A stretch of 64,000 nucleotides of DNA from contig JAESUZ010000432.1 of NCBI GenBank assembly GCA_017311185.1, positions 310,001-374,000 on the forward strand, given 5' to 3'. The notes under the pieces were generated by a model. That model was not told the DNA's origin. It did no database searches and saw nothing but the letters and a program-made list of their open reading frames with translations. The DNA comes from Proteles cristata cristata. Its lineage: Eukaryota > Chordata > Mammalia > Carnivora > Hyaenidae. The position numbers and the translations under genes were made by a program. Numbering within the stretch: position 1 is the stretch's first letter; every line of letters starts with the position of its first letter. Below, one piece after another: positions 11,601 through 22,866 of the stretch.

Positions 11601-12903
11601 CCTAGATGTGTCTACTTATGGTTCTTTCTTTGGGGATGAATTCCTCTGTCATGGCATTTTGTCTAGGTCTCTGTTTTTGTTTGTTAGGAAACTGTGCCTG
11701 GTCCTATTTCTGCTAATGCTTAATCTTTGCAACACTCCATGATCAGTAGAACCAGTGCATGTGTGGGTTTTGTACTGGTTTTCTTGAGAAGGGGCGCACT
11801 GCTGCTCTGTCACTCAATCACACCTGCTCTAGTAAAAAAAAAAAAGTCACCTGCAGAGTGCAGGGTACCACTGTTTGGTGTAAGTGGCTCAAGCCTCCAC
11901 TGTATGTGCTGTGCCGCTCACTGAACTTCATCCGTTCTGATGAGAGGGGTGCAAATGGCATCAGCCTACTCTTTCTCAGGAAGGGAAGTTCACACCTGAT
12001 GCTATTCAGGAAGCCGGCACAGAAGAGTAACAATCTCCCCTCTTGTGTCCTAGGCCTGTCAGATCCCTGCCTTCACCCTGTCTGTGTCTGAGCCATCTGT
12101 CTGCCACAGTGGCACAATGTTCCTGTGTTTTATCTGTAGGCATACAGTTCGGTTTCAAAACTCCAAGCTTTAGGGACTCAGCACAGCGGGGACCTGTACT
12201 AATCCTCGGGGGGAGGGTCTCTCCACACTGTGTCGGGTGCCAGTTTGTCCCAGAAAATCAGTCACATAAGCAAGCAGGTGGCTTGGAATTTATGGTAACT
12301 CGTGGCAAAAAGCTGCCTCTGCTCATATGCTAATAAACAGGGCAGCTCAATAGTGCCTGCAGGCTCTTTTGTACCCTGAGAGGCAATGTGGCCTCTCCCA
12401 AAAACTCTCACAAAAGGGGAACTGTGTCTGCTCCCGGGCTCCCTCCCTCCTCCACAGAAACACCACACTGCTATGCCTGCCAGGCTCGATCCTGGTGATG
12501 ACACACATTTCTAAAACTTCAGACTCTGGCTTTATTGCTTATAACAACTTGTGATAATCAACCCCTCTCATTTTCCTAGCCAATGGTTTTGAGGAAATGT
12601 TTTCCTTAAGTAATTCCCTGCATGCGGCTTTATCACCCTCTCTCCCTCTCTTGCTCTTCTCTCCATGATCAGGGCTTCCTTTCCTCTGTAGCACCTGCAG
12701 TTCTTTTGTCCGTCAAATATCTCCACACCTCCTAGCTTCCACCATGTGGCCTCTTGTCTCCCTCTAGCTGCGTATTTTGTTTTCTCTGTCCTCAGATCGA
12801 TTTCCTGGGTGTTCAGAATGATGGGATATTTATTTAGCTATGTTTGAAGAATAGGCAGACATAAGGTCCTCCCCACTACACCACCATCTTCACTCTGCTC
12901 TCA
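8603..12903 (-). mobile_element. Older carnivore L1, antisense, 5' end kept, 3' half missing
   Basis: Read on the minus strand, this runs from a 5' UTR start at about 12,890 ('agtgaagatggtggtgtag', the usual L1 'aagatggcgg' type start), through a GC-richer 5' UTR (about 11,700-12,890), a degraded ORF1 (about 10,800-11,500), then ORF2 endonuclease and the first half of the reverse transcriptase. It ends at 8603 in the ORF2 stretch before the FADD motif. The rest of ORF2, the 3' UTR and the tail are absent. A SINE sits inside at 8931-9145. The many short frames across it are fragments. Normal L1 insertions lose the 5' end, so the missing 3' end points to a later deletion or recombination. Confidence 0.85.
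8931..9145 (-). mobile_element. Old felid SINE, antisense, inside the L1
   Basis: The tail side is 'gtttatttatttattttgag' and the head at the right is 'gagccacgtaggtacct'. The duplication CTGTAATTCT occurs at 8921-8930 and 9146-9155. Its divergence indicates an old copy. Confidence 0.92.
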
Positions 12904-13471
12904 AAGCCCATTTTACTTTAGAAGTTTTAGATTTCCTGAATTATTGCAAAGAGAGTAGAGAGATTTCTGATACATCCCATCCCCTAATTTCTTTATTATT
13001 AACATCTTACATTGGTATGGTACATTTGTCACAACTGAAAAAAATATTGGTAAATTATTGTTAACTAACATATATTTTTCAGATCTCCTTATTTTTTCCT
13101 AATGCCCTTTTCCAGTTCTAGAATTTTATCTAGATATTACATTACCCTTAGTAGTAATGTCTCCTTAGGCTCTTTGGCTTGTGATAATTTCTCAGAATTT
13201 CTTTGCTTTTGATGATCATGACTGTTTTGAGGATAACTGGTCAGATATCTTGTCAATTATTCATCATTTGGAATTTGCCTGATATTTTTCTCATGATTAG
13301 ACCAGGATTATAAATAATAGAGGAAAAACACACAGGAAAAGTGCCATTCTTATCACATGTCCAAAATACATACTATCAATATGACTTATCACTGCTGATA
13401 TTAGCCTTGTTTGTTTTCTCTACCGTAGTTACTCCTTTTCCATAATGTGCTCTTTAAAAGAAGGTCTCTAT

Positions 13472-13676
13472 GGGGACACCTAGGTGGTTCAGTTGGTTAA
13501 GTGTTCGACTCTTCACTTTGACTCTGGTCATGGTTTGTGAGTTCAAACCCCAGGTTGACTCTGTGCTGACATTGCAAAGCCTGTTTTGGCTTCTCTCTCT
13601 CTCTATCTCTCCCCCTCTCTCACACGTGCTCTATTTCTCTCTCAAAATAAATAAATAAACATTAAAAAATTAATAT
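13472..13676 (+). mobile_element. Older felid SINE
   Basis: The head is GGGGACACCTAGGTGGTTCA and the tail is AAATAAATAAATAAACATT. A 16-base duplication with two mismatches flanks it: AAAAGAAGGTCTCTAT at 13,456-13,471 and AAAAGAAAGTCACTAT at 13,677-13,692. Confidence 0.94.
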
Positions 13677-14202
13677 AAAAGAAAGTCACTATGTGCAGTT
13701 AACACCTAAAGAATGGGGAGTTGTGCCTCACATCCTTCAGGGCACAGAATCTATATTACTTAACAGAAACATTTCTAAATTATTTGAAATTCTCCTGCAC
13801 CAAAGGTTTGTATAATATATCTAGTTTATTTATTTAATCATGTACTAATTTTATATTTTGGCTTATAATCCAACACTGTCATATTTACTTCCTTGCTCAA
13901 ATTCCTCTAGCTTTGACCATTGAGAGGTCTCTCAGTTGGCTCCTACATCCTTTTGTCATATTTTCATCATTGTGTGTGAAATGTGTGTGTGTGTGTGTGT
14001 GTGTGATTTGACACTTTCTTCTTTTCTGACTCTACAGAACACTCAAGACTGATTTTGTGTATTTCCTGTGCCAGTGTTAAGATCAACCATATCTTCAAAG
14101 AACTTTAAAGGTTCTTTTTGTTGGAAAATTTGGCTAAAAACTAAGATCTGACTTGTCCTTGTATCTGGGCCCTCTCAGCTGACAGATCAAGAATAGATAT
14201 AT

Positions 14203-14398
14203 GAGTGCCTAGGTGGCTTAGTCAGTTAAGTGTCTGACTTCTTGATATTGGATCAGGTCATGATCATGAAGTTTATGAGTTTCAGCCCATCTACCATCAG
14301 TACAAAGCTGGCTTGAGATTCTCCCTCTCTCCCTCTCTCTCTGTCCCTTCCCCATTCACACTTTCTGTTTCTCTCTAAATAAATAAATAAACTTAAAA
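14203..14398 (+). mobile_element. Older felid SINE
   Basis: The head is GAGTGCCTAGGTGGCTTAGT, with 'ggatcaggtcatgatcatg' and an AAATAAATAAATAAACTT tail. The flank AAGAATAGATATA (14,189-14,201) is imperfectly repeated just after the tail. Confidence 0.9.
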
Positions 14399-14497
14399 AA
14401 GAATATATGTATATAATAGATATATATGTAATATACACACATTATATATATATATAGTCTGTGTTTATATATATATGTACATATATATATATATGCT
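14399..14497. repeat. TA-rich low-complexity tract
   Basis: Alternating TA/TATG sequence directly after the SINE tail, within the ancient L1 3' UTR. It is likely a microsatellite seeded by the SINE tail or by a TA-rich part of the L1 3' UTR. Confidence 0.8.
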
Positions 14498-15692
14498 TAA
14501 TTATACTAATCTTCCTTATGAATATGAAGATAAACATAAGTCTACACTGATATATCCAGTTCTAGCTCATTGCCACATGGATCATTCTAGCATCCTCCAT
14601 CTCCAGCAGTGAGAAACCAGGCTCCCACTACCATCATCCATTTACTCAATTGTTCGATTCCAGAATACATATTATTAACTATATTCCTATGAGAACACAC
14701 AATTTTACCAACCAGAAGACAATTCTTATGCACAGTTTCTTTTTCAAAATTCCGTAGTCGTTTCTGGTGTATAGAAAACTTATTGATTCTTTATAGATTA
14801 AGTATCCTCCACTCATTTTCAAAGTTACTGAGTCAATCAATAACTTATGCTGCCACCTCAATCAGTGAGACTGTTTCCTAAATTTTTAGTACTGTCATAT
14901 ACCTTTGTCACATTCTGTTTTCCATCCTATGCCATATTCAATAGGAGTGGTGACAAAGGACATCCTTTGTTCCCAATTTTAGGATGAAAGCATACAGCAT
15001 TTTGCCATTAAGTATGATATTTGCTAGAGGTTTTGTGTAAATATTCTTTATCAAATTTAGAATGTTCCCCCTTTATTCTTCTTTACTGAGAGTTTTTTAT
15101 GATAAAAAGATGTCAAATTGTGTCAAAGTATTTGTCAATATTTATGATTATATGATTTTTTTCCCTTAGTTTGTTGATTTATTTTCTGATGTTGAACCAA
15201 ACTTGTACATCTGAAATAAATACCACTCAGTCATGATGTATAATATTTTTATGCATTATTAAAATCAATCTGCTAACAATCTGTTGATAATTTCTATGTT
15301 CTTGTGAGATAATATATTATTTTTCTTTTTTTAATGTTTTCTGTTACTGGTTTTGGTACTAGGGTAATTCTATACATATAGTATGAATTAGGAAGTCTTC
15401 CCATGCTTCTATTTTCAGCAAGAGATTGTGGAGAGTTGATATAATTTCTTCCTTAATGTTTCATGTAACTTATCACTCACACCATTTTGTCTAATAAATT
15501 TTCTTAGAAGATTAGTAATCATTCTTTCAAACACTTAAATACATATTGAGCTATTGAGGTTATCATCTCTTTGTATGAGGTATGGTAATTGATCTCTTTC
15601 AAAGAACTGGCATATTTCATCTGCCTATCAGTTTTATGATCACACACTTGTTCTTTTTTCCCCTTGTTAATTGATTGAATGTAATTGATAAT

Positions 15693-15696
<4 letters not shown>

Positions 15697-15728
<32 letters not shown>

Positions 15729-17585
15729 TTTTTCCTACAAATAGTTTATTGTCAAATTAGTTTCCATATAACACCCAGTGCTCATACCCACAAGTGTCCT
15801 CCTCCATGCCCATCCCTCCTACCCTCCACATCCATCAGTCCTCAGTTTGTTTCTCAACATTCAAGAGTCTCTCATGGTTTGCCTCTCTCCCTTTCCCCTG
15901 CCATTTCCCCCCTTTTTCTTCCCCATGGTCCTCAGTTAAGTTCCTCCTAATCCTCCTATACGTGCAAACATAGGATATTTGTCCTTCTCTGACTGACTTA
16001 TTTCACTCAGCATAACACCCTCAAGGTCCATCCATGTTGCTACACATGGCCAGATTTCATTGTTTCTCATTGCCATGTAGTATTCCATGGCATAGGTAAA
16101 CCACATCTTCATGATCCATTTGTCCGTTGATGGACACTTAGGCTCTTTCCATATTTTAGCTATTGTTGAGAGTGCTGCTATGAACATTGGAGTACATGTG
16201 CTCCTATGAATCAACATTTCTGTATCCTTTGGGTAAATTCCTAGCAGTGCTATTGCTGAGTCATAGGGGAGTTCTACTGTTATTTTCCTGAGGAACGTCC
16301 ACACTGTTTTCCAGAGGGGCTGCACCAGTTTACATTCCCACCAACAGTGTAGGAGGGTGCCCATTTCTCCACATCCTCGCCAGCATCTAGAGTTCTCTGA
16401 TTTGCTCATTTTAGCCACTCTGACTGGCGTGAGGTGGTATCTCAGTGTGGTTTTGATTTGTATTTCCCTGTTGAGGAGAGATGCTGAGCATCGTTTCATG
16501 TGTCTGTTGGCCATCTGGACGTCCTCTTTGGAGAAGTGTCTGTTCATATCTTCTGCCTATTTCTTCATTGGGTTGTTTGTTTTTTGGGTGTGGAATTTGG
16601 TGAGTTCCTTATAGATTCTGGATATTAACCCTTTATCTGATATGTCATTTGCAACTATCTTTTCCCATCCCATTGGTTGCCTATTAGTTTTGTGGGTTGT
16701 TTCCTTTGCTGTGCAGAAGCTTTTAATCTTGATGAGGTCCCAACAGTTTATTTTTGCTCTTGATTCCCTTGCTTTGGGGGATGTGTCAAGTAAGAAGATG
16801 CTGCAGTGGAGGTCAAGGAGGTTGTTTCCTGCTTTCTCCTCTAGGGTGTTGATAGTTTCCTGTCTCACGTTCAGGTCCTTTATCCATTTTGAGTTTATTT
16901 TTGTGCATGGTGTGAGAAAATGATCTAGTTTCATTCTTCTGCATGTTGCTGTCCAGTTCTCCCAACACCATCTGTTAAAAAGGCTGTCTTTTTTCCATTG
17001 GATATTCTTTCCTGCTTTGTCAAAGATTAGTTGGCTGTATACCTTTGGGTCCATCTCTGAGTTTTCAATTCGATTCCATTGGTCTATGTGTCTGTTTTTG
17101 TGCCAATACCATACTGTCTTGATGATGACAGCTTTGTAGTAGAGGCTAAAGTCTGGGATGGTGATCCCTCCCGTTTTGGTTTTATTTTTCAGGATTACTT
17201 TGGCTATTCGGGGTCTTTTGTGGTTCCATACAAATTTTTGGATAGTTTGTTCTAGTTTTGAGAAGTATGCTGGTGCAATTTTGATTGGAATTGCATTGAA
17301 TGTGTAGAGTGCTTTAGGTAGTAATGACATCTTAACTATATTTATTCTTCCTATCCATGAGCATGGAATGTTTTTCCATTTCTTTGTGTCTTCTTCAATG
17401 TCCTTCATAAGTTTTCTATAGTTTTCATCATACAGATCTCTTGTATCCTTGGTTAGGTTTATTCTGAGGTATTTTATGGTTTTTTGTGCAATTGTGAATG
17501 GGATCAGTTTCTTGATTTCTCTTTCTGTTGCTTCATTGTTGCTGTATAAAAATGCGACCGATTTCTGTATGTTGGTTTTGTACCC
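15697..17585 (-). mobile_element. Young felid L1, 5'-truncated, antisense
   Basis: On the minus strand this carries the last part of ORF2, a 0.2-kb 3' UTR ending in TTTGACAATAAACTATTTG, and a (TAAA)n tail (seen as TTTA repeats at 15,697-15,733). The 16-base duplication GTAATTGATAAtATTA / GTAATTGATAAcATTA at 15,681-15,696 and 17,586-17,601 differs at one position. The sequence is very close to 26,822-28,681 of the full-length L1, so both belong to one young subfamily. It is inserted into an ancient antisense L1. Confidence 0.96.
15936..17585 (-). pseudogene. L1 ORF2 C-terminal remnant with one stop codon
   Basis: This is the C-terminal part of the L1 reverse transcriptase protein, about 545 codons, in a single frame (upstream piece ending at 16,557; downstream piece from about 16,547 to 15,936). 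It begins after the FADD catalytic motif and so has no polymerase active site. It contains the cysteine-rich end ([19 protein letters not shown]) and the terminal GGLGGT. The only interruption is a TAG at about 16,557-16,559, in the position where the other L1 copies encode tryptophan in KKWAEN. That is a single G-to-A change, so the copy is young. Read-through would still give no enzyme, because endonuclease and polymerase domains are missing by truncation. Confidence 0.9.
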
Positions 17586-18021
17586 TGTAATTGATAACAT
17601 TAGTGTTGAGCATCTCTATATTTCTTACACTGATAATTTGCTTGTTTTCTCTGCTTGCTTGTTTGTTTTATTTGTTTGTTTTGCCTAGTTAGAAGTGTAT
17701 CACGTTTATTGATCTTTTCAAATATCATTATTCTGTTTTAAATTTCATTGGTTATTGCTCAACTTTTATTATTTCTCTTTTGTGCTTTCTTTAGATTTAA
17801 ATTGCATTTTTTCCTCTTGTTTCTAAAGTGATAGCATAGATTATCAATTCTAGTTATTTTCTTTTTATAATATACTTTGAATACATTAATTTCCCTCTAA
17901 GCATTGCTTTCTTCCACACATTTTGATAAAATATATTTTTATTTTCTTTTAACTTAAAGTATTTTAAAATTTATCTGAAGAACTCTTCATTTACTCATGT
18001 TATTTAAAAGTAAACTGTCCA

Positions 18022-18239
18022 GGGGCACCTGCCTGGCTCAGTCGGTTAAGCATCCAACTTCGGCTCAGGTCATGATCTCATGGTTTGTGCATTCAAGCCC
18101 CACCTCACACTCTGTGCTGACAGCTCAGAGCCTGGAGCCTGCTTCGGGTTCTGTCTCTCTCTGTCTCTCTCTCTCTGACCCTCTCCTGTTCACATTGTCT
18201 CTCTCTCTCTCAGAAATAAATAAAATGTTAAAAAAATTT
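18022..18239 (+). mobile_element. Felid SINE, older subfamily
   Basis: The head is GGGGCACCTGCCTGGCTCAG, then 'ggctcaggtcatgatctca', a CT-rich middle and an AAATAAATAAAATG tail. The near-perfect duplication AAAAGTAAACTGTCCA / AAAGGAAACTGTTCAA flanks it. Confidence 0.94.
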
Positions 18240-18364
18240 AAAGGAAACTGTTCAATTTAAAGTATATGGGAAAGGTATAGACATTCTCTGTTATTGTATT
18301 CTAGTTCAATTCCATTGTTACCTGAGAACATACTTTGTATGTTTTCTATTCTCTTAAATTTTTC

Positions 18365-18690
18365 CTTTATTCTGTTATTCCTTTATTCTGTTAATGAGGG
18401 TATTACATTAATTATCATATGTTAAACCATCTTCTATTTCAAGAATAACTCTCCCTTGGTCGTGGTGTATAATCCTCTTAAAGGGCTTTGAATTGTTTGC
18501 TAGTACTTTTACATCTAAACTCCTCAGGGATATTGACCTTGTTTTTTCTTATAATGTTTTTTATCTGACTTTGTTATCAGGGCAGCACTGTTTTTATAGA
18601 ATGAAGTTGGAAATACTGTCTCCCCTTCAATTTTTTGAAAGAGTTTGAGGAGGATTTGTGTTGATTCAATTCTATTAAATTTTAATGGGT
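18365..18690 (-). mobile_element. L1 reverse-transcriptase fragment out of order
   Basis: Antisense reverse-transcriptase words ('catatgttaaaccatcttct', 'ccttggtcgtggtgtataat', 'tttttatagaatgaagttgg') sit between two endonuclease/linker-region words that are normally adjacent ('ctcttaaatttttc' before, 'gttttatggtccagattgtgg' after). This suggests a second L1 piece inserted or copied into the first. The edges are estimates. Confidence 0.45.
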
Positions 18691-21384
18691 GTGTTTTATG
18701 GTCCAGATTGTGGTCTACCTTGATAAATGTTCCATGAAAATTTGAGAACAATGTGTATTCTTCTATTGTTAAATGTATTCTATAAATGTCAATTAGAGCA
18801 ACTCAATTGATAGTGCTGACCAGCTTAATATATTTTTATTGCTTTTCTGCATGCTTCATTTCTCAATTACTGATGAGCTATCTTGACTTCTCCAAATATA
18901 ATAGTGGATTGGTCTTTTAATCCTTTCAGCTCCATTAGTTTTTGCCTCACATATCTTGATGTTCTATTGTTTTCACTTCTGAATCCTTTCATAAAATTTA
19001 TTTTGTCTTTTGTTTTCTGTAATTTGAATATAATATGAAATTAATATTTTGCTTTTCATTTTTAGTTTTTTGTTTTTCCCTTATTAGATATTCAATGAGC
19101 TTCCTAGTTGTGTGGTTTGGTGTTTGCCATTAGTTTGAAAATGTTCTCAGCGGGGAGGGTAAGGAAGATGGTAGTGGACTTTGAGGCACCTAGCCTACTC
19201 TCATCTCACAAACTCAACTAGATACCTATCGAATCATCCTGAAAACCCCACAAATCAGCCTAAAGACTGACAGAACAAACTCCACAACTAAAGAGAGAGA
19301 AGAGGTCAGTTGAAGAATGTGGGACAAGCAGAGATGTAGTTTAGGGGAGAAAAATCACACATGGTGTGGAGGAGAGGGAGCTATGGTCAAAGAGAAGGGC
19401 AGAAGAGAGAGGAATACACAGGAGAAATGCATAAGAAAAACAGTTTCCCAAAGACACTGGCTGGGAAAATGAGAAGGGCTGAGTTTTGTGTATACTTGCA
19501 ACCAGTGTGGCTTAAAGCCTAGACTTTTAAAGATTGGCACACTTGGCTGAGATAGAGTCCTGAGCATGCTGCCTTAATCCAGGAGAGAAGACAAATAAGC
19601 AATCCAAGACAGAAGGTGTGGAAATAGCTATCTGATAAATACCTGTATATACAGCATGGAAATTATTTGCTCTTCTTGAAGTGTTTCCCTGAAAGGCAGC
19701 AGTCACTGGAAATGCCTCTCCAAGGACAAATGAGTTGACTGGCACCATTTCCTGATTCCACCCTCAGCATAAACACAAAGCCGACCTGTGAAAAGCAACA
19801 CAGTGCCCACATTGGCTGCCTAATGTCCTTGTACCAAGTTTCACACCCTACATCTGGTGGGACAGCCTTTCCCAGTCAAGCTTGCATCCATCCCAATGTG
19901 GTAGGCCTCTCCCCCAGAAGACCAGCAGAAACCCCTGCCCACACCATGTCTCCTGACGAGAAATTTCTGCAGGGCTTCAGTTCTAGTGGAAATAGTATCA
20001 AGTCTCATTTCACAAGCAGACCAGAGAATGCCTCGTTAAAACTCACCACATTCTGAGCAAGGACCGAACAATGGCCACTGCAGGAAAGGAGAGCCTCTGC
20101 AGACAACTGACCTGAAGGATAGAGCAGCCACAACACAACAGCAAACAGCATGCAGTACATATTAGAAACACTCCTTGAAGCATCTGGCCCAAGGCACTAC
20201 ATGACCTCTTCTTTGTAAAGCCATTCTCAAGAGCAGGACACATAACTGGCTTTACTAACACAGAGAAGACAGATAATTAGACAGATGCCAAAACAGAAGA
20301 ATCTAATCCAAATGAAACAATAAGATAAGGCCACACCAGAGATCTAAGTGAAACAGATAAAAGTAACATGCTTGATGGAGAATTTTAAACAACAATAATA
20401 AGAATAATCACTGGAGTGGAGAAAAGAATGGAGACTTCAGGGAGGCATTTACTGCAGAAAGAAAAGAGTTTAAAAATCAATCAAAAATGAAGAATACAAA
20501 AACTGAAGTTGGAAACATACTTGATGCAATGAACAGCAGGCTGGGGAAAAAAACAACAAAGAAATGGATCAGGGACCTAGAAGACAAAATAATGGAAAAT
20601 AATGAAGTTGAACAAAAGAGTGAAAGAAGAGAGTATGCAACACAAAAATAGACTAAAGGAACTCAATAACTCCATCAAACATAATAACATTTGTATTATA
20701 GAGAACCCAGAATAATAAAAGAGAAAAAGGGGGCATAAAATTTATTTTAAGAAATAATAGCAAAACACTTCTCTAATCTGGAGAAGGAAACAGACATCAA
20801 GACCCAGGAGGCACAGAGAACTGACATCAAAGTCAATGAGAGCAGTCCAACACTAAGACATATTGTAATTGAATTGGCATATTATAATGATAAAGAAAAA
20901 AATCAAAAGCAGCAAGACAAAATAAATCCTTAATTTACAAGGCAAATCCCATAAGGCTAGCTGGAGATTTCTCAACAGAAATTTGCCAAACTAGAAGGGA
21001 ATGGCATGATATATTCAAAGTGCTGAATGGGAAAAATCTGCAGCCAATAATATTCCATCCAGCAAAGCTATTATTCAGAATATAAGAAGAGATAAAAAGA
21101 ATTTTCTTAACAAACAAAAACTGGAAGGACTTATGACCAATAACTAACCCTGTAAGACTCATCACATGGAAAGGAAAGACCAAAAGTGACAAAGACTAGA
21201 AAGAAATAGAGAAAATCTCAGAAACACCCGCACAAGTAATAAAATGGCAATAAAGACATGTTTATCAGCAATTACTTTGATGTGAGTGGATTAAATGCTT
21301 CAATCAAAAGACATAGGGAGTCAGAGAGGATAAAAAAAAAAACAAGACCCATCTATATTCTGCATATAAGAGACTCATTTTAAA

Positions 21385-21603
21385 TGTTTTTTTTAAAATT
21401 TATTTTTTATTTCTAGGAGAGAGAGAGAGACAGCGTGAGCAAGGGAGGGTCAGAGAAAGAGGGAGTCACAGACTGAAACAGGTTCGAGGCTCTGAGCTGG
21501 CAGTCAGCACAGAGCCAGACGCGGGGCTCGAACCCACGAACCATGAAATCATGACCTAAGAGAAAGTCGGGCGCTTTAACCAACTAAGCCACCCAGGCGC
21601 CCC
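21385..21603 (-). mobile_element. Felid SINE, young subfamily, antisense
   Basis: Perfect 15-base duplication GAGACTCATTTTAAA at 21,370-21,384 and 21,604-21,618. The diagnostic CTGGCAGTCAGCAC (reverse of GTGCTGACTGCCAG) and TTTCTAGGAGAG end place it in the young subfamily. It is inserted in the ORF2 start of the older sense L1. Confidence 0.97.
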
Positions 21604-21744
21604 GAGACTCATTTTAAACCTAAATACATTTGAAGATTGAAATTGAGGGGGTGGAGAAATATTTATCATACAAATGGATATCAAAAGACAGTGGGAATAC
21701 TAATACTTATATCAGCTAAACTAGACATTAAAACAAAGGTTATA

Positions 21745-22740
21745 GAGGGCAAGATGGCGGAGAAGTAAGGAGCTCCGTACTTGCACTCGCGCCCATACAT
21801 CACACAGAAAAGATCTGAAGCCATTGGAAACCTTACAAAAGCTGAGAGATTGGGAGAAAAAAGGAGGCAGAATCCACTGAGAAAGCCTTCTAACATGAGT
21901 GCGAACCGGGGAAGATAAAATCGGGCCGGGATCGGAGACTCCAGGGTGGGAGGCGATCCCCCTCTACCCTCTACAGGGAGTGAGAGGGGAAAAGGGGAGA
22001 GTCCGAGACAGAAAAATCTCCGCTCGGTGCATAGAAAGACCGTACTTGCCAAATACCTGCACACCAGGTCCCCTCGCGCCAACTGGTCCTGGGGGAGGCT
22101 GAGCACACAAACTGCTTCTTTGTGCCGCTCCTGGAGGTTGGGTTTTAAAGCGGCGGCGGCGCGCCTGCCGCCATTGTAGCTCCAGGGCGGCTGGGACCCC
22201 TGAAAGAGCCGCGCAGACACCAGGCGTCTGCGCTCCTGGCTGGCTGGAACTCGAGAGGGAAGGCAAAGAGCTAAAAACCCGGAAATGTGCCTGTGAGTTC
22301 GTGTTTCGGGTGACGAGCCATAGAGGGACCCGGTTTTCCTCACTCCAGCGGGCTCGGGCTATGGGCATCCGGCAGGCAAGCCCCCGCCCATGCGCGCCAG
22401 CCCAACCCAGAGAAGGAAGCAGCGATCCTGACTCCGCCCCCAGAGCTCGGCAGGGGGCCTGGAATAGCCCGAGGGGTTTACCTGGGAAGCTGTGTCTAAG
22501 GCAACTTTAGCGGGGCGCGGACTGGGATTTGGAGATTGGAACTGGCCTGGGATGAAGAGTGCAACCAACTTTGGCTGCATCCCCGGAATGGGGAGTTGAC
22601 ACGCCCAAAAAAGCGAGTTGCAGCGCGGGGTTCAAGAAGGGACTGGAGCACCGTCACTCTCCTTCCCACAACCGCCAAGGCAGAACCCCCGCCTGAGGCA
22701 TCGGATCACCTAACACACATCCCTGCCTGAGAGGTGCCCT
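21745..22740 (+). promoter_or_regulatory. L1 5' UTR with internal promoter region, CpG-rich
   Basis: L1 5' UTRs hold an internal RNA polymerase II promoter. This one begins with GGCAAGATGGCGGAG, which resembles the YY1-type site (AAGATGGCGG) at the start of mammalian L1s. The stretch to about 22,700 is far richer in G, C and CpG than anything else in the window (for example 'aaagcggcggcggcgcgcctg'). It is likely a methylation target. Promoter activity is inferred from the family. Confidence 0.75.
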
Positions 22741-22744
22741 CCTC

Positions 22745-22866
22745 CCCTTTTTTTTTTCTCTTTCTTTTTTCCTTTTTTTTCCTTTCTTGTTTTTTTCCTT
22801 TTTTTTCTTCTTTCTTTTTTTTCCCTTTCTTTTTTTCTTCTTCTTTCTCTTTTCTCGCTTTTTTCC
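22745..22866 (+). repeat. Polypyrimidine tract in the L1 5' UTR
   Basis: About 120 bases of almost pure T and C on the plus strand (TTTTTTTTTCTCTTTCTTTT type), between the CpG-rich promoter half and the less GC-rich second half of the 5' UTR. Lysine/glutamate-rich antisense frames here (22,654-22,900) are translations of this tract and not genes. Confidence 0.9.

Larger units (their letters stand above)
12904..15680 (-). mobile_element. Ancient L1M-type element, antisense, left part (3' UTR and ORF2)
   Basis: From 12,904 to about 14,880 this matches a known type of ancient L1 3' UTR in antisense. Recognisable words are 'ctccttaggctctttggctt', 'gttttgaggataactggtca', 'atgacttatcactgctgata', 'ctctcagttggctcctacat' and 'ggccctctcagctgacagat'. 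From about 14,890 to 15,680 it continues as antisense ORF2 reverse-transcriptase sequence. SINEs at 13,472 and 14,203 and a (TG)n tract at 13,981-14,005 interrupt it. The right part continues after the young L1, at 17,602. All frames are broken. Confidence 0.75.
17602..19148 (-). mobile_element. Ancient L1M-type element, antisense, right part
   Basis: This continues the element broken by the young L1. It reads as antisense ORF2 from the linker region toward the endonuclease region, for example 'gagaacatactttgtatgtt', 'attctataaatgtcaattag' and 'tccaaatataatagtggatt'. A SINE at 18,022-18,239 and a displaced reverse-transcriptase piece near 18,365-18,690 interrupt it. It stops at the 5' end of the next sense L1 at 19,150. 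Confidence 0.7.

Noticed and set aside
11727..12504. Cluster of overlapping 61-110-codon frames in GC-richer DNA
   Set aside because: This is the 5' UTR of the antisense L1. The frames on both strands reflect higher GC content, not a gene.
15675..15950. 91-codon sense frame rich in Tyr/Phe/Ser/Pro
   Set aside because: It is a translation of the (TTTA)n tail and 3' UTR of an antisense L1.
19823..20261. Frames of 72-77 codons that look protein-like
   Set aside because: They lie in the 5' UTR of the older sense L1. No domain or conserved start is seen.
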